Assembly: GCF_017573505.1 (NCBI RefSeq) | Contig: NZ_JAGEOJ010000004.1 | Coordinates: 124,001 to 188,000 of the forward strand | Length of the DNA: 64,000 nucleotides | Source of the DNA: Actinomadura barringtoniae | GTDB taxonomy: Bacteria > Actinomycetota > Actinomycetes > Streptosporangiales > Streptosporangiaceae | Reading direction: 5' to 3' | Part shown: positions 33,850-41,969 of the stretch, piece by piece | Position numbering within the stretch: position 1 is the stretch's first letter | How the letters are laid out: each line of letters begins with the position of its first letter | Notes under the pieces: generated by a model | Told to the model about the DNA's origin: nothing | The model's database searches: none | Seen by the model: the letters and a program-made list of their open reading frames with translations, nothing else | Program-made: the position numbers and the translations under genes

Positions 33850-34998
33850 ATGTCATTGGAACCCCGTGTCGTCAAGGAAAGTTTCACGCGCATCGAGCCT
33901 GAAGGAGATAGTGCGGCCGCCTATTTTTATGGCCGCCTATTCGCCGAGAATCCGCGACTGCGCGCAATGTTTCCACCGGCGATGGACCATCAGCGCGACC
34001 GCCTCTTTCATGCCCTCACGAAGATCGTCTGGAGTCTGGACAGCCCGGAGTCCCTCGCGTCCTACCTCGGCCAGCTCGGCCGCGACCACCGCAAGTTCGG
34101 CGTCCTCGCCGAGCACTACCCGGCCGTCGGCGCCGCGCTCATCGCCACGCTGCGCAAGTTCAGCGGCGACGACTGGACGCCCGAGATCGAGGCGGCGTGG
34201 ACCGCCGGCTTCCAGGCCGCCGCCGACCTCATGATCGACGCCGCGGAGGAGGATTCGGCCTCGGCGCCGCCGTGGTGGGTCGCCGAGGTCATCGGCCACG
34301 AGCGCCGCACACCCGACCTGGCGGTGCTCAGCCTGCGGCCGAACCATCCCCTGCCGTTCACCGCCGGGCAGTACGTCACCGTCCAGACGGCTCGCTGGCC
34401 GCGCGTCTGGCGGCCGTACTCCATCGCCAACGCGCCGCGTTCGGACGGCGTGCTCCGCCTGCACGTGCGCGCCCAGCCCGCCGGCTGGGTGAGCGGCGCG
34501 CTGGTCCGCCACACCGGGATCGGCGACAGCGTCCTGCTCGGCCCCGCCATGGGCACCATGACGCTCGACACCGCCTCCGACCGCGATCTGCTCCTGGTCG
34601 CGGGCGGCACCGGCCTCGCGCCGCTCAAGGCCCTGGCCGAGCAGGTCGTCATGTCCGGCCGGCACCGCCATGTCCACCTGCTCCTGGGGGCGCGCACCGA
34701 ACGCGACCTCTACGACCTGGCCGACCTGCGGCTGCTGGAGTCCACCTATCCGTGGCTGCGCGTGATCCCGGTGCTGTCGGAGCAACCCGACTTCGACGGC
34801 ATGCGCGGCAGGATCCCCGACGTCCTCGAACGCTTCCGCGACTGGGAGGACCACGACGTCTACATCTGCGGCCCCACCGACATGGTCCGGGGCACCGTCA
34901 ACGAGCTCCAGCGGCTCGGCGTGCCGCTGGCCCGCATCCACCACGACCTGCTGAGCGCCGAGCAGGCCGTCCGAGCCGCCACCGCCGTCGGAGCCTGA
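33850..34998 (+). CDS. Flavohaemoglobin-like globin/oxidoreductase
   Basis: 382 residues. The globin domain spans about 1-140, with proximal His in LGRDHRKFGVLAEHYPAV. A ferredoxin-reductase part follows: the FAD motif RPYSIANAP near residue 195 and the NAD site GGTGLAPLKALAEQV near 255, ending with YICGPTDM. Flavohaemoglobins convert NO to nitrate using O2 and NADH. ATG 33850 has a run of G followed by GAG upstream. The long AT-rich upstream region suggests regulated expression. It ends at a strong terminator hairpin. Confidence 0.9.
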   Translation: MSLEPRVVKESFTRIEPEGDSAAAYFYGRLFAENPRLRAMFPPAMDHQRDRLFHALTKIVWSLDSPESLASYLGQLGRDHRKFGVLAEHYPAVGAALIATLRKFSGDDWTPEIEAAWTAGFQAAADLMIDAAEEDSASAPPWWVAEVIGHERRTPDLAVLSLRPNHPLPFTAGQYVTVQTARWPRVWRPYSIANAPRSDGVLRLHVRAQPAGWVSGALVRHTGIGDSVLLGPAMGTMTLDTASDRDLLLVAGGTGLAPLKALAEQVVMSGRHRHVHLLLGARTERDLYDLADLRLLESTYPWLRVIPVLSEQPDFDGMRGRIPDVLERFRDWEDHDVYICGPTDMVRGTVNELQRLGVPLARIHHDLLSAEQAVRAATAVGA

Positions 34999-35037
34999 CC
35001 GCCGCCAGGCCTCGGCCACGAAGCCGCGAAGCGCGCC

Positions 35038-35085
35038 ACCTGACCTGCGGGCCCGAAGCCGACGGCGAGGGCCCGCAGGTCAGGT
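35038..35085. terminator. Strong bidirectional hairpin
   Basis: Perfect 17-bp arms at 35038-35054 and 35069-35085 around a 14-nt loop; the inner part is CTGACCTGCGGGCCC. It sits between the convergent flavohaemoglobin and MBL-fold genes and has no T-run, as is common in high-GC actinomycetes. GGCCTCGGCC and GGCCGAGGCC flank it at a distance and could form an outer stem. Confidence 0.8.
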
Positions 35086-35164
35086 AGCGAAGCGATGTCG
35101 CGCTCGCAGCCTTTGCGGTTCGGTTCGTGAGCCGCCAGGCGAGCGGGCCGAGGCCGCGAAAGCC

Positions 35165-36214
35165 CTAAGAAACAGCGCGCCACCGGCAGGGGCGCGGGTC
35201 CTCCAGGGCCGTGACGCGGTCCTGCGCTGCCAGCATCACCAGGTGCGCGAGCGTCTCGAGCATGGCGGTCCGGCGCATGAACGGCTGGATCTGGTCCCAG
35301 GGGCGCGACCAGGTGAGGCGCCGGGCGATGTCCCAGGCGGTGGCGCCGTCCGCGCCCGCCTTGATGACCTCGATCGCGATCTCGTCCAGGCGCGCGGTGT
35401 GATGCTCGGCGAGCGCGGTGACCCGGTCGGCGAGACCGGCGAACCGGTACTCGTGGGCGGGCAGCACCTCCTCGACGTCCAGCGCGCGGACCTTGTCGAG
35501 CGAGTCGAAGAAGTCGGCGAGCGGGTTGTGGCGCTGCTGCGGGTGCACGCCGATCGCGGGCGTGATGCGCGGCAGCACGTGGTCGCCCGACATCAGCAGG
35601 CGCCGGTCGGGATCGAGGAAGCAGACGTGGCCGGGCGAGTGGCCAGGCGTCCAGACCGTGCGCAGGTTCCAGCCGGGGATCGGGACCTGCTCGCCGTCCT
35701 CCAGCAGGATCTCGGGGTCGGTGTGCCGCACCAGCGGCAGGATGCGGCGCGAGGCGTCCGCGAGCGGCCCGGCCTCCTCGTCCGGTACGCCGTGGACGGC
35801 CATCTGCTTGCGGATCGCGGCGATCAGCCCGTCGAAGTCGCGGTAACGCTCCCGCAGCAGCCCCGCGTCCGCCGGGTGCAGCGCCACCCACGCGCCCGAC
35901 TCCTCGCGCACCCGCCCGGCCAGCCCGTAGTGGTCGGGATGCAGGTGGGTGACCAGCACGGCCTTGACGTCGGTGATCTCATAACCGGCGATGCCGAGCC
36001 CGCCGCGCAGCGCGTCCCACGCCTCGGGGGTGTCCCAGCCGGCGTCGATGATGGCGATCCCGTCCGGCAGCTCCAGCCCGTACACCAGGACGTACCGCAG
36101 CGGGTTGTCCGGGATCGGCACCGGGATCGACCACAGGCCAGGCCTGATCTGCTCGACCGGCGGCAGCACCTTCTCCTGCCACGCCTGATGCTGCAACGTC
36201 CCCGTGATCTTCAT
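35165..36214 (-). CDS. MBL-fold metallo-hydrolase
   Basis: 349 residues. The binuclear metal site is clear: THLHPDHYG near residue 88, GHSPGHVCF, SGDHVLP and PAHEYRF. A C-terminal helical/winged segment follows, as in glyoxalase-II-like MBL proteins that act on thioesters. GGAGG lies 5 nt before ATG 36214. The substrate is not assigned. A tandem array lies directly upstream, between it and the MmyB-type regulator. Confidence 0.9.
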   Translation of the reverse strand: MKITGTLQHQAWQEKVLPPVEQIRPGLWSIPVPIPDNPLRYVLVYGLELPDGIAIIDAGWDTPEAWDALRGGLGIAGYEITDVKAVLVTHLHPDHYGLAGRVREESGAWVALHPADAGLLRERYRDFDGLIAAIRKQMAVHGVPDEEAGPLADASRRILPLVRHTDPEILLEDGEQVPIPGWNLRTVWTPGHSPGHVCFLDPDRRLLMSGDHVLPRITPAIGVHPQQRHNPLADFFDSLDKVRALDVEEVLPAHEYRFAGLADRVTALAEHHTARLDEIAIEVIKAGADGATAWDIARRLTWSRPWDQIQPFMRRTAMLETLAHLVMLAAQDRVTALEDPRPCRWRAVS

Positions 36215-36270
36215 CTGCCCTCCGAACTACGTTCGGCATAGCTGTCTATCACGACGCCGTCGCGCTCGGT

Positions 36271-36386
36271 TCACCACCCCGCGCCCCGCTCACCACCCCG
36301 CGCCCCGCTCACCACCCCGCGTTCCGCTCACCACCCCGCGTTCCGCTCACCACCCGGCGTGCTCCGCTCACCACCCGGCGCGGTGG
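36271..36386. repeat. Six-unit 19-bp array merging with a regulator gene's 3' end
   Basis: Units start at 36271, 36290, 36309, 36328, 36347 (21 bp) and 36368. The first two are identical (TCACCACCCCGCGCCCCGC). The unit at 36368 begins with the stop codon and last codons (Arg-Ala-Gly-Trp-stop) of the minus-strand regulator gene. On the minus strand every unit keeps GGTGGTGA. Confidence 0.92.
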
Positions 36387-37174
36387 CGCAGGAACGCCGT
36401 CGTGCGCGCGTCGGCCGGATAGAACGACTCGATCGCCAGCTCGGCGACCGTGATGTCGACCGGTGAGCCGAACGTGGCGATGGTGCCGATGAACGACAGC
36501 TCCTCGTCACCGAGCCGCATCCGCAGCGGCACCACGACCTCGTTCCCGCCGGGCGTGATGACCGCCTCGGCCACCGGATCGCTGCCGGGATAGTCGCGCA
36601 GCTCCCGGTACAGCTGGGCGAGCGACTCGTCCGCGGTCAGCGCCACGTGCCGCCGCACCCGCTCGACCATGTGGGCTCGCCACTCCCCCAGGTTCAGGAT
36701 GTTCCTGGCCATGCCGTCGGGGTGCATGCTGAGCTTCAGCACGTTCACCGGCGGCTCCAGCAGCTCCGGCGGCGCCCCCTCCATGAACAGCGACGCGGCC
36801 GCGTTGGCGTCGATCAGGTTCCAGAACCGGTCCACCACCACGGCCGGGAAGGGCTCGTGCCCCTCCAGGACCAGCCGGAGCGCCGCCCGCACCGAGTCCA
36901 TCCGGGGCTCCTCCATCGGCGTCTCGGCGTACATCGGCGCGTAGCCCGCCGACACCAGCAACAGGTTCCGGTCGCGCAGCGGCACGTCCAGATGCTCGGC
37001 CAGCCGCAGCACCATCTCCCGGCTCGGCACCGACCGCCCGGTCTCCACGAAGCTCAGGTGGCGGGTCGACACGTCCGCCGCCGAGGCCAGCTCCAGCTGG
37101 CTCAGCCGCCGCCGCTGCCGCCAGGCCCGCAACTGCTCCCCGATCGGCCGTACGTCGCTCAGCGAAGTCGTCAT
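36368..37174 (-). CDS. XRE family regulator with MmyB-like ligand domain
   Basis: 268 residues. The N-terminal helix-turn-helix (LSQLELASAADVSTRHLSFVETGRS is the region, about residues 25-50) is followed by a PAS-like MmyB ligand domain with PFPAVVVDRFWNLIDAN and a conserved C-terminal half. ATG 37174 is preferred over GTG 37183. An ATTAC-N7-GTAAC motif 46-62 bp upstream matches one in front of the thioesterase/molybdopterin genes at 41.9 kb, suggesting autoregulation and a second target. The ligand is unknown. Confidence 0.9.
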   Translation of the reverse strand: MTTSLSDVRPIGEQLRAWRQRRRLSQLELASAADVSTRHLSFVETGRSVPSREMVLRLAEHLDVPLRDRNLLLVSAGYAPMYAETPMEEPRMDSVRAALRLVLEGHEPFPAVVVDRFWNLIDANAAASLFMEGAPPELLEPPVNVLKLSMHPDGMARNILNLGEWRAHMVERVRRHVALTADESLAQLYRELRDYPGSDPVAEAVITPGGNEVVVPLRMRLGDEELSFIGTIATFGSPVDITVAELAIESFYPADARTTAFLRHRAGW

Positions 37175-37219
37175 CGTCGTCACGATCTCGACGCTACTTG
37201 CCCGCAGGTCATGAGGGCG

Positions 37220-37236
37220 ATTACGTCACAGGTAAC
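37220..37236. promoter_or_regulatory. ATTAC-N7-GTAAC motif upstream of the MmyB-type regulator
   Basis: GCGATTAC at 37217-37224, a 7-nt spacer, then GTAAC. The glycosyltransferase-like gene's stop codon (37226-37228) is inside it. The same GCGATTAC-N7-GTAA arrangement is at 41914-41933. Confidence 0.55.
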
Positions 37237-38089
37237 GCGAAGCGGACGCCAGCTCGGGCGCCGGCAGCAGGTCCCAGGCGCGAAGGGCCGCCAAAGCCGC
37301 GACCGTCCCGCCCTCCGACCGGATCCGCCGTCCGAGCCGTTCCGCCACCGCCCGCATCCGCTGGGTGCCGGTCGCCTCGAGCGCCGACGCCAGGCTGTCC
37401 GCCGTCGGTTCGGCCAGTGGGGGCGGTGCTGCGCCCAGCTCGTGCAGGCGTGCTGCCCAGATGGTGTCGTCGCCGAGGACGACGGACGGGATCCCGGCTC
37501 GTGCCGCTGCGGACGCAGTCTGCGCGTCGCCCTGGTGAACGGCGGCCGCGACTCTCGGGAGGAGCCAGTCGAGCGGCGCGTCGGCGCCGGTCTCGCAGCC
37601 GACGCCCACGGCTCGCAGGCCGATCTCTCTCACGAGGTGCGGGGCACCGACTCCCATGTAGACGGGCGGCGGGCCCGACTCCAGGAAGGCCTCCAGCTCG
37701 GCCGAAGGGTGCCAGCCCTCCCCCGAGTCGTAGAACCAGAAGCCCGTCACTGCCGCGTGGTCGGGAAGGCCGCCGATGGGCGGTGCCAGGGACGGGCTGA
37801 ACGCCAGGAGCGCCGGGCCGTTCTGGCTCGCCGGATCGATGCCGGGTCGCAGGTGGACCTGGACGTCCGCGCGGCCCGACCGGCCGATGACCAGATCACC
37901 GGGAGGCGGCCGGAGACCGTCGGCTGCCCTGAGGCGTTCCAGGCCCGCGCCCGTGACCAGGTCCGCCATGTCGTCGCGGGCGGCGATGCGCACGCGGTGC
38001 CCGGCGCGGTCCAGCTCGACGCCCAGCGCGACGAACGGTTGAACGTCCCCGCGCCCGCCCGGCGCGACGATCGTGACAACGTCCTCCAT
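37226..38089 (-). CDS. Eroded GT1 (sterol/macrolide-type) glycosyltransferase
   Basis: 287 residues, against roughly 400 in the family. The N-terminus is typical (GRGDVQPFVALGVELDRAGHRV). The acceptor domain is shortened after about residue 70. The donor signature HxGGxGT reads AAVHQGDAQTASAAARAGIPS, so the nucleotide-sugar site is altered. The frame is intact, so it may be expressed, but it is likely inactive or on the way to a pseudogene. It lies upstream of the MmyB-type regulator on the same strand. Confidence 0.72.
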   Translation of the reverse strand: MEDVVTIVAPGGRGDVQPFVALGVELDRAGHRVRIAARDDMADLVTGAGLERLRAADGLRPPPGDLVIGRSGRADVQVHLRPGIDPASQNGPALLAFSPSLAPPIGGLPDHAAVTGFWFYDSGEGWHPSAELEAFLESGPPPVYMGVGAPHLVREIGLRAVGVGCETGADAPLDWLLPRVAAAVHQGDAQTASAAARAGIPSVVLGDDTIWAARLHELGAAPPPLAEPTADSLASALEATGTQRMRAVAERLGRRIRSEGGTVAALAALRAWDLLPAPELASASRYL

Positions 38090-38155
38090 GTCCGGTCATT
38101 TACCCGCGCCCGGTAGTGGGACGGCAAAGTCGCGCCACCTCGCGCGTCAAGGGCC

Positions 38156-39379
38156 TCAGGATTCGGTCGTGAACTCGGTGAGGGCGCGCAGGAGACGGTC
38201 GACGTCCTCCAGGTCGTTGTAGGGGGCGAGCCCGATGCGGAGGCCACCGGTATCGCCCAGTCCCAGGTGCCGGGACGTCTCGATCGCGTAGAAGGAGCCC
38301 GCGGGCGCCTGGATGCCGCGTACGGCCAGGAAGCGGTAGGCGTCGGCGGCGTCGCGGCCGTCGAAGGTCACCAGCGACGTGGGCGTACGGCGGGCCGCTC
38401 GCGAGTGCGCCGTGATCCCGTCCAGCTCGGCCAGTCCCTCCTCGATCCGCTCGCGCAGCGCGTCCTCGTGCTGCTGGATCGCGCCGGCCGCCGCGACGAG
38501 GCGTTCACGCTGCCCGCCGGGACCGCCAAGACGGCCGGGGCCGCCGAGGTCGGCGATGAAGTCGATCGCCGCGCGTGTGCCCGCCAGCAGCTCGTACGGC
38601 AGCGTCCCGAACTCGAACCGTTCGGGGACCTGATCGGTGGACGGAAGCAGCTTGTCGGGCATCAGCGTGCCGAGCAGCGCGGGATCGGCCGCGAGGACGC
38701 CCAGATGCGGCCCGAAGAACTTGTACGGCGAGCAGGCGAAGAAGTCCGCGCCCAGCGCCTGGACGTCGACCGCCGCGTGGGCCGTGTAGTGCACGCCGTC
38801 CACGTACAGCAGCGCGCCGACGCCGTGCACGAGCCGCGCGATCGCGGGCAGGTCCGGGAGGGTACCGATCAGGTTGGACGCGGCGGTGACCGCGACCAGC
38901 CGGGTCCGCGGCGACAGCACCGCCTCGATCGCGCCCGGGTCGAGCTCCCCGGTGGCGGGGTCGAAGTCGGCCCACCGCACCGTGGCTCCGGCGCCTTCCG
39001 CGGCCTGCACCCAGGGACGCACGTTCGCGTCGTGGTCGAGCCTGGTCACCACGACCTCGTCCCCCGGCCCCCACGTCTTGGCCATGGCGCGGGACACGTC
39101 GTAGGCCAGTTGCGTCGCGCTGCGGCCGAAAACGATGCCGGCCAGGTCCGCGTTCACCAGATCCGAGACCGCGGACCGCGCCTCGACCACGATCACCTCG
39201 GCGTTGCGCTCGCCCTCGGTCACCGTGCCCCGGTTGGACAGGGGCGCGGCCAGCGCGTCCCCGATGGCGTCGATCACCGAACGGGGCGTCTGCGTCCCGC
39301 CCGGCCCGTCGAAGAAGGCGACCCCGGACTTCAGGGCGGGGAATCGCGACCTGACCGCTGCGACGTCGAGCGAGGTCAT
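38156..39379 (-). CDS. Cysteine-desulfurase-like aminotransferase class V protein
   Basis: 407 residues, PLP enzyme. The PLP lysine is in ACSPYKFFGPHLG near residue 220, with LYVDGVHYTAHA before it. The catalytic Cys loop of true desulfurases is absent: the corresponding region reads GSFYAIETSRHLGLGDTGGLRIGL. It is therefore likely a related lyase or an uncharacterised CsdA-like enzyme. Its ATG shares one base with the stop of the Bax inhibitor-1 gene (TGATG), so they are coupled. Confidence 0.88.
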   Translation of the reverse strand: MTSLDVAAVRSRFPALKSGVAFFDGPGGTQTPRSVIDAIGDALAAPLSNRGTVTEGERNAEVIVVEARSAVSDLVNADLAGIVFGRSATQLAYDVSRAMAKTWGPGDEVVVTRLDHDANVRPWVQAAEGAGATVRWADFDPATGELDPGAIEAVLSPRTRLVAVTAASNLIGTLPDLPAIARLVHGVGALLYVDGVHYTAHAAVDVQALGADFFACSPYKFFGPHLGVLAADPALLGTLMPDKLLPSTDQVPERFEFGTLPYELLAGTRAAIDFIADLGGPGRLGGPGGQRERLVAAAGAIQQHEDALRERIEEGLAELDGITAHSRAARRTPTSLVTFDGRDAADAYRFLAVRGIQAPAGSFYAIETSRHLGLGDTGGLRIGLAPYNDLEDVDRLLRALTEFTTES

Positions 39380-40044
39380 CAGTTGTTACGGCCTCCTCCG
39401 GAGAAGATGCTGAGGAAGAACAGGAAGACGTTCAGGATGTCCAGGAAGATCGAGGCGGCCAGGAACGGCGCGGACTGGATGTCCTGCGAGCGCCGCAGCC
39501 GCTGGAAGTCGAACATGGTGAACCCGGCGAAGATCACCAGCCCCAGGATCGAGTAGATCAGCGCGCCGCCCGGGATGTTCACGAAGATCATCACGATCCC
39601 GAACACGATCAGGGCGATCAGCGCCCAGAAGCACACCCGCGCCAGCGCCGACAGGTCCCGCCGCGTGGCGTAGCCCGCCGCCCCGAACCCGGCGATGAAC
39701 AGTGCGGTGGCCCCGCCCGCCTGCCACAGGGCCCGCGGGTCCGTGCTCGCGTACACGGCCAGCGTCGGCGCGACGGCGACCCCGATCAGCAGCCCGAACG
39801 CGGCGAGCAGCGCGACCGTCAGCCCCATGGAGGAGCGTGCCGCGAACCGCATCGCGATGAGGCAGACGAAGGCGCCGATGAACGCCAGCAGCCCCGCGAT
39901 CCCGGTGATGTTGCGCCCCAGGTAGGCGCCGAGCGCGAAAACGGCGCTGGTGCCCGCGACGTACCCCATGGTGTGCGCGAACAGCACGTGCTGCCCGTCG
40001 CGGGACATCGCTCTGCCCGACGGATAGGCGATCGAGTCGCTCAT
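39379..40044 (-). CDS. Bax inhibitor-1/YccA family membrane protein
   Basis: 221 residues with seven hydrophobic segments and the BI-1 features FVNIPGGALIYSILGLVIFAG, FDFQRLR and ASIFLDILNVFLFFL near the C-terminus. Family members are membrane proteins linked to pH-dependent ion leak and stress; the bacterial role is unclear. It is the first gene of a two-gene unit with the aminotransferase-V protein. Confidence 0.92.
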   Translation of the reverse strand: MSDSIAYPSGRAMSRDGQHVLFAHTMGYVAGTSAVFALGAYLGRNITGIAGLLAFIGAFVCLIAMRFAARSSMGLTVALLAAFGLLIGVAVAPTLAVYASTDPRALWQAGGATALFIAGFGAAGYATRRDLSALARVCFWALIALIVFGIVMIFVNIPGGALIYSILGLVIFAGFTMFDFQRLRRSQDIQSAPFLAASIFLDILNVFLFFLSIFSGGGRNN

Positions 40045-40187
40045 GGCCCTCTCCTTCCGAAGCCACCGGCCCGGCCAGTGGCGGGCACAGGGTTCCTACC
40101 ACCGGCCCGTATCCGGCAACCGCAGAGATCGAACCCCGTATTCCGGCGCCCCCGCATCCCCCGTCAGGAGGGATGCGCGATCAGGCC

Positions 40188-40275
40188 GGATCAGGACGGC
40201 AGGTGGATCAGGACGGCTGTGCGGATCAGGACTGCGGCGTGGATCAGGACGGCCCCGCGGATCAGGACGGCGGCA
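40188..40275. repeat. 17-18-bp array running into the DUF6510-like gene end
   Basis: GGATCAGGAC starts at 40188, 40205, 40223 (GGATCAGGACTGC), 40241 and 40259, with a degenerate copy at about 40178. The 40259 copy contains the stop and last codons (Pro-Ser-stop) of the minus-strand gene. On the minus strand each unit reads GTCCTGATCC, keeping the TGA. Confidence 0.9.
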
Positions 40276-40528
40276 GCGGGAAGCGGATGCTGCGCGCGCC
40301 GGTGAAATCGAGCATCGCGGCGTCCGGCGTACGGACGAGCCGCAGCACGACCCCTTCGCATCCGGGACAGCGGGCGACCATCCCGGGCTCGGGACCGTAC
40401 ACCCGCAGGGTCGCGATGGCGCCGGTCAGGCCGCAGTGCGCGCACTGCCCGACCGCCGTGGTGATGTCGGCCGCGAACACCTCGCCGAGCGGTCCGGCCA
40501 GGGCGTTGCCGTCGAGGAAGTCGGTCAT
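40262..40528 (-). CDS. Small zinc-ribbon protein, DUF6510-like
   Basis: 88 residues with two CxxC pairs (CAHCG near 29 and CPGCE near 54), a likely zinc ribbon. It is the last gene of a redox operon: its ATG lies 1 bp after the stop of the ferredoxin-reductase-like gene. It could be an accessory protein of the molybdopterin or flavin enzyme. No function is established. Confidence 0.85.
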   Translation of the reverse strand: MTDFLDGNALAGPLGEVFAADITTAVGQCAHCGLTGAIATLRVYGPEPGMVARCPGCEGVVLRLVRTPDAAMLDFTGARSIRFPLPPS

Positions 40529-40529
40529 G

Positions 40530-41261
40530 TCAGCCTCCCGTAGGGCCGAAGCGTTCGGTCTTGATGCGTGCGGGGTCGTGCCCCACGTCGACGAGCAGGT
40601 CGGCGGCGAACTCCACGAACCCGGTCGGCCCGCAGACGAAGCAGTCGGGCGCCGCCTCAGGCCCCCAGCCATCCCCGGGCAGGTCGCCCACGCTCAGCCG
40701 CCCCGCCGGCCGGGCCTCCCCCGCCGGAACGGCCCGGGTGTAGAGCAGCGTCGCCTCCTCGCCCTCCAGCTCCTTCGCGTACAGGACCTGGTCCGGCGAG
40801 CGCACGGAGTACAGCAGGCGGAACGGAGCCGACGACCCCGCCTGCCGCCGAGCCCTGATCATCGCCATCAGCGGCACGACCCCCGAGCCCCCGGCGAGCA
40901 GCAGCACGGGCCGTTCACTGGTGGCCCGCCAGACGAACCACCCGCCGACCGGACCGCGCAGCTCGATCGGGTCGCCCACCCTCAGGATCTCTGTGAGGTA
41001 CGGCGAGACCTCCCCGTCGTCCACGCGCTGAACGGTGAGCTCGACGAGTTCACCATCGGCCGGAGCGGCCAGTGAGTAGCTGCGCTGAGTGCTGTAGCCG
41101 TCCTCGGCGGTCAGCCGCACGTCCACGTGCTGGCCCGCCAGATGTCCCGGCCATCCGGGCACCTTCAGCACCAGCGTGAGGGCCGTCGGCGTCTCCATCC
41201 GCCGCTCGGCCACGGTCGCGACCCGCCAGGTCAGTCGCCCTGGTACCGCTGTTCCCGCCAC
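40530..41261 (-). CDS. Ferredoxin-NADP reductase-like flavoprotein
   Basis: 243 residues. The FAD motif QRSYSLAAP is near residue 65, the NAD(P) site LLLAGGSGVVPLMAMIR near 125, and the C-terminal block FVCGPTGFVEF. It has no iron-sulfur domain. GTG 41261 after GGGGA gives a 31-bp overlap with the upstream molybdopterin gene; an internal ATG is possible. It probably supplies electrons to, or takes them from, the neighbouring molybdopterin enzyme. Confidence 0.88.
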   Translation of the reverse strand: MAGTAVPGRLTWRVATVAERRMETPTALTLVLKVPGWPGHLAGQHVDVRLTAEDGYSTQRSYSLAAPADGELVELTVQRVDDGEVSPYLTEILRVGDPIELRGPVGGWFVWRATSERPVLLLAGGSGVVPLMAMIRARRQAGSSAPFRLLYSVRSPDQVLYAKELEGEEATLLYTRAVPAGEARPAGRLSVGDLPGDGWGPEAAPDCFVCGPTGFVEFAADLLVDVGHDPARIKTERFGPTGG

Positions 41262-41830
41262 GGATCCCCATAGTCGTGATAGCCGGCCGTCTCCCAGAAG
41301 CCGGGAATGTCCTCGTCCTGCAGGCGAATCCCCCGCACCCACTTCGCCGACTTCCAGAAGTACAGGTGCGGCACCAGCAGCCGAGCCGGGCCGCCATGCT
41401 CGGCGCTCAGCTCTTCCCCTTCAAACCGGTGAACGATCCATGCCTGCCCGTCCAGCAGGTCCTCCAGCGGCAGGTTGGTCGTGTAGCCGCCGTAGCTGTA
41501 GATCAGCGCATAGTCGGCCGCGGTCTCCACATCGGCCAGCAGCACGTCCAGCGACACCCCCTGCCAGGAGGTGTCGAGCTTGGACCACTTGGTCACGCAG
41601 TGGATGTCCACGGTCGGCGTCTCGCTCGGCAGCGCGAGCAGCTCCCGCCAGGACCAGTTGTAGTCCTTCCCCGCCTCATTGGTGACCGTGAACGTCCAGT
41701 CCTCTTCACGCACCCGGGGCGTGGGCCCCGCCGAGAGCACAGGAAAGTCCGTGGTCAGATACTGCCCCGGAGGCAGCCGCCCACCCGGCGCTCTGCCTCG
41801 TCCTCGGAAGCCCGGCGAAACGATTCCCAT
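41231..41830 (-). CDS. Sulfite-oxidase-fold molybdopterin oxidoreductase
   Basis: 199 residues, a compact sulfite oxidase/YedY-like catalytic domain. The molybdenum-ligating Cys is in VDIHCVTKWSKLDTSWQGV. GHYDYGDPW-type C-terminal residues follow. No Tat signal is visible, so unlike YedY it is probably cytoplasmic. GGGGGAG lies 5 nt before ATG 41830. It is the first gene of the operon with the flavoprotein and the zinc-ribbon protein. The substrate is unknown. Confidence 0.9.
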   Translation of the reverse strand: MGIVSPGFRGRGRAPGGRLPPGQYLTTDFPVLSAGPTPRVREEDWTFTVTNEAGKDYNWSWRELLALPSETPTVDIHCVTKWSKLDTSWQGVSLDVLLADVETAADYALIYSYGGYTTNLPLEDLLDGQAWIVHRFEGEELSAEHGGPARLLVPHLYFWKSAKWVRGIRLQDEDIPGFWETAGYHDYGDPWREQRYQGD

Positions 41831-41916
41831 CGGCTCCCCCTTCCTCCGCTCCCAATAATCCCACGCCCCTGACCAGCGCCCCTGACCAGCACCCCAGCCC
41901 CTCATGCCCCGTCGCG

Positions 41917-41933
41917 ATTACCTCCGGCGTAAT
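41917..41933. promoter_or_regulatory. ATTAC-N7-GTAAT palindrome
   Basis: A perfect 5-bp dyad with a 7-nt spacer, preceded by GCG. It lies between the divergent thioesterase (37 bp from its ATG) and molybdopterin operon. It matches the motif upstream of the MmyB-type regulator at 37220-37236. Confidence 0.6.
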
Positions 41934-41969
41934 GGACGCGGTGCAGGGGCGGGCGGCAGGGTGGGCGGC

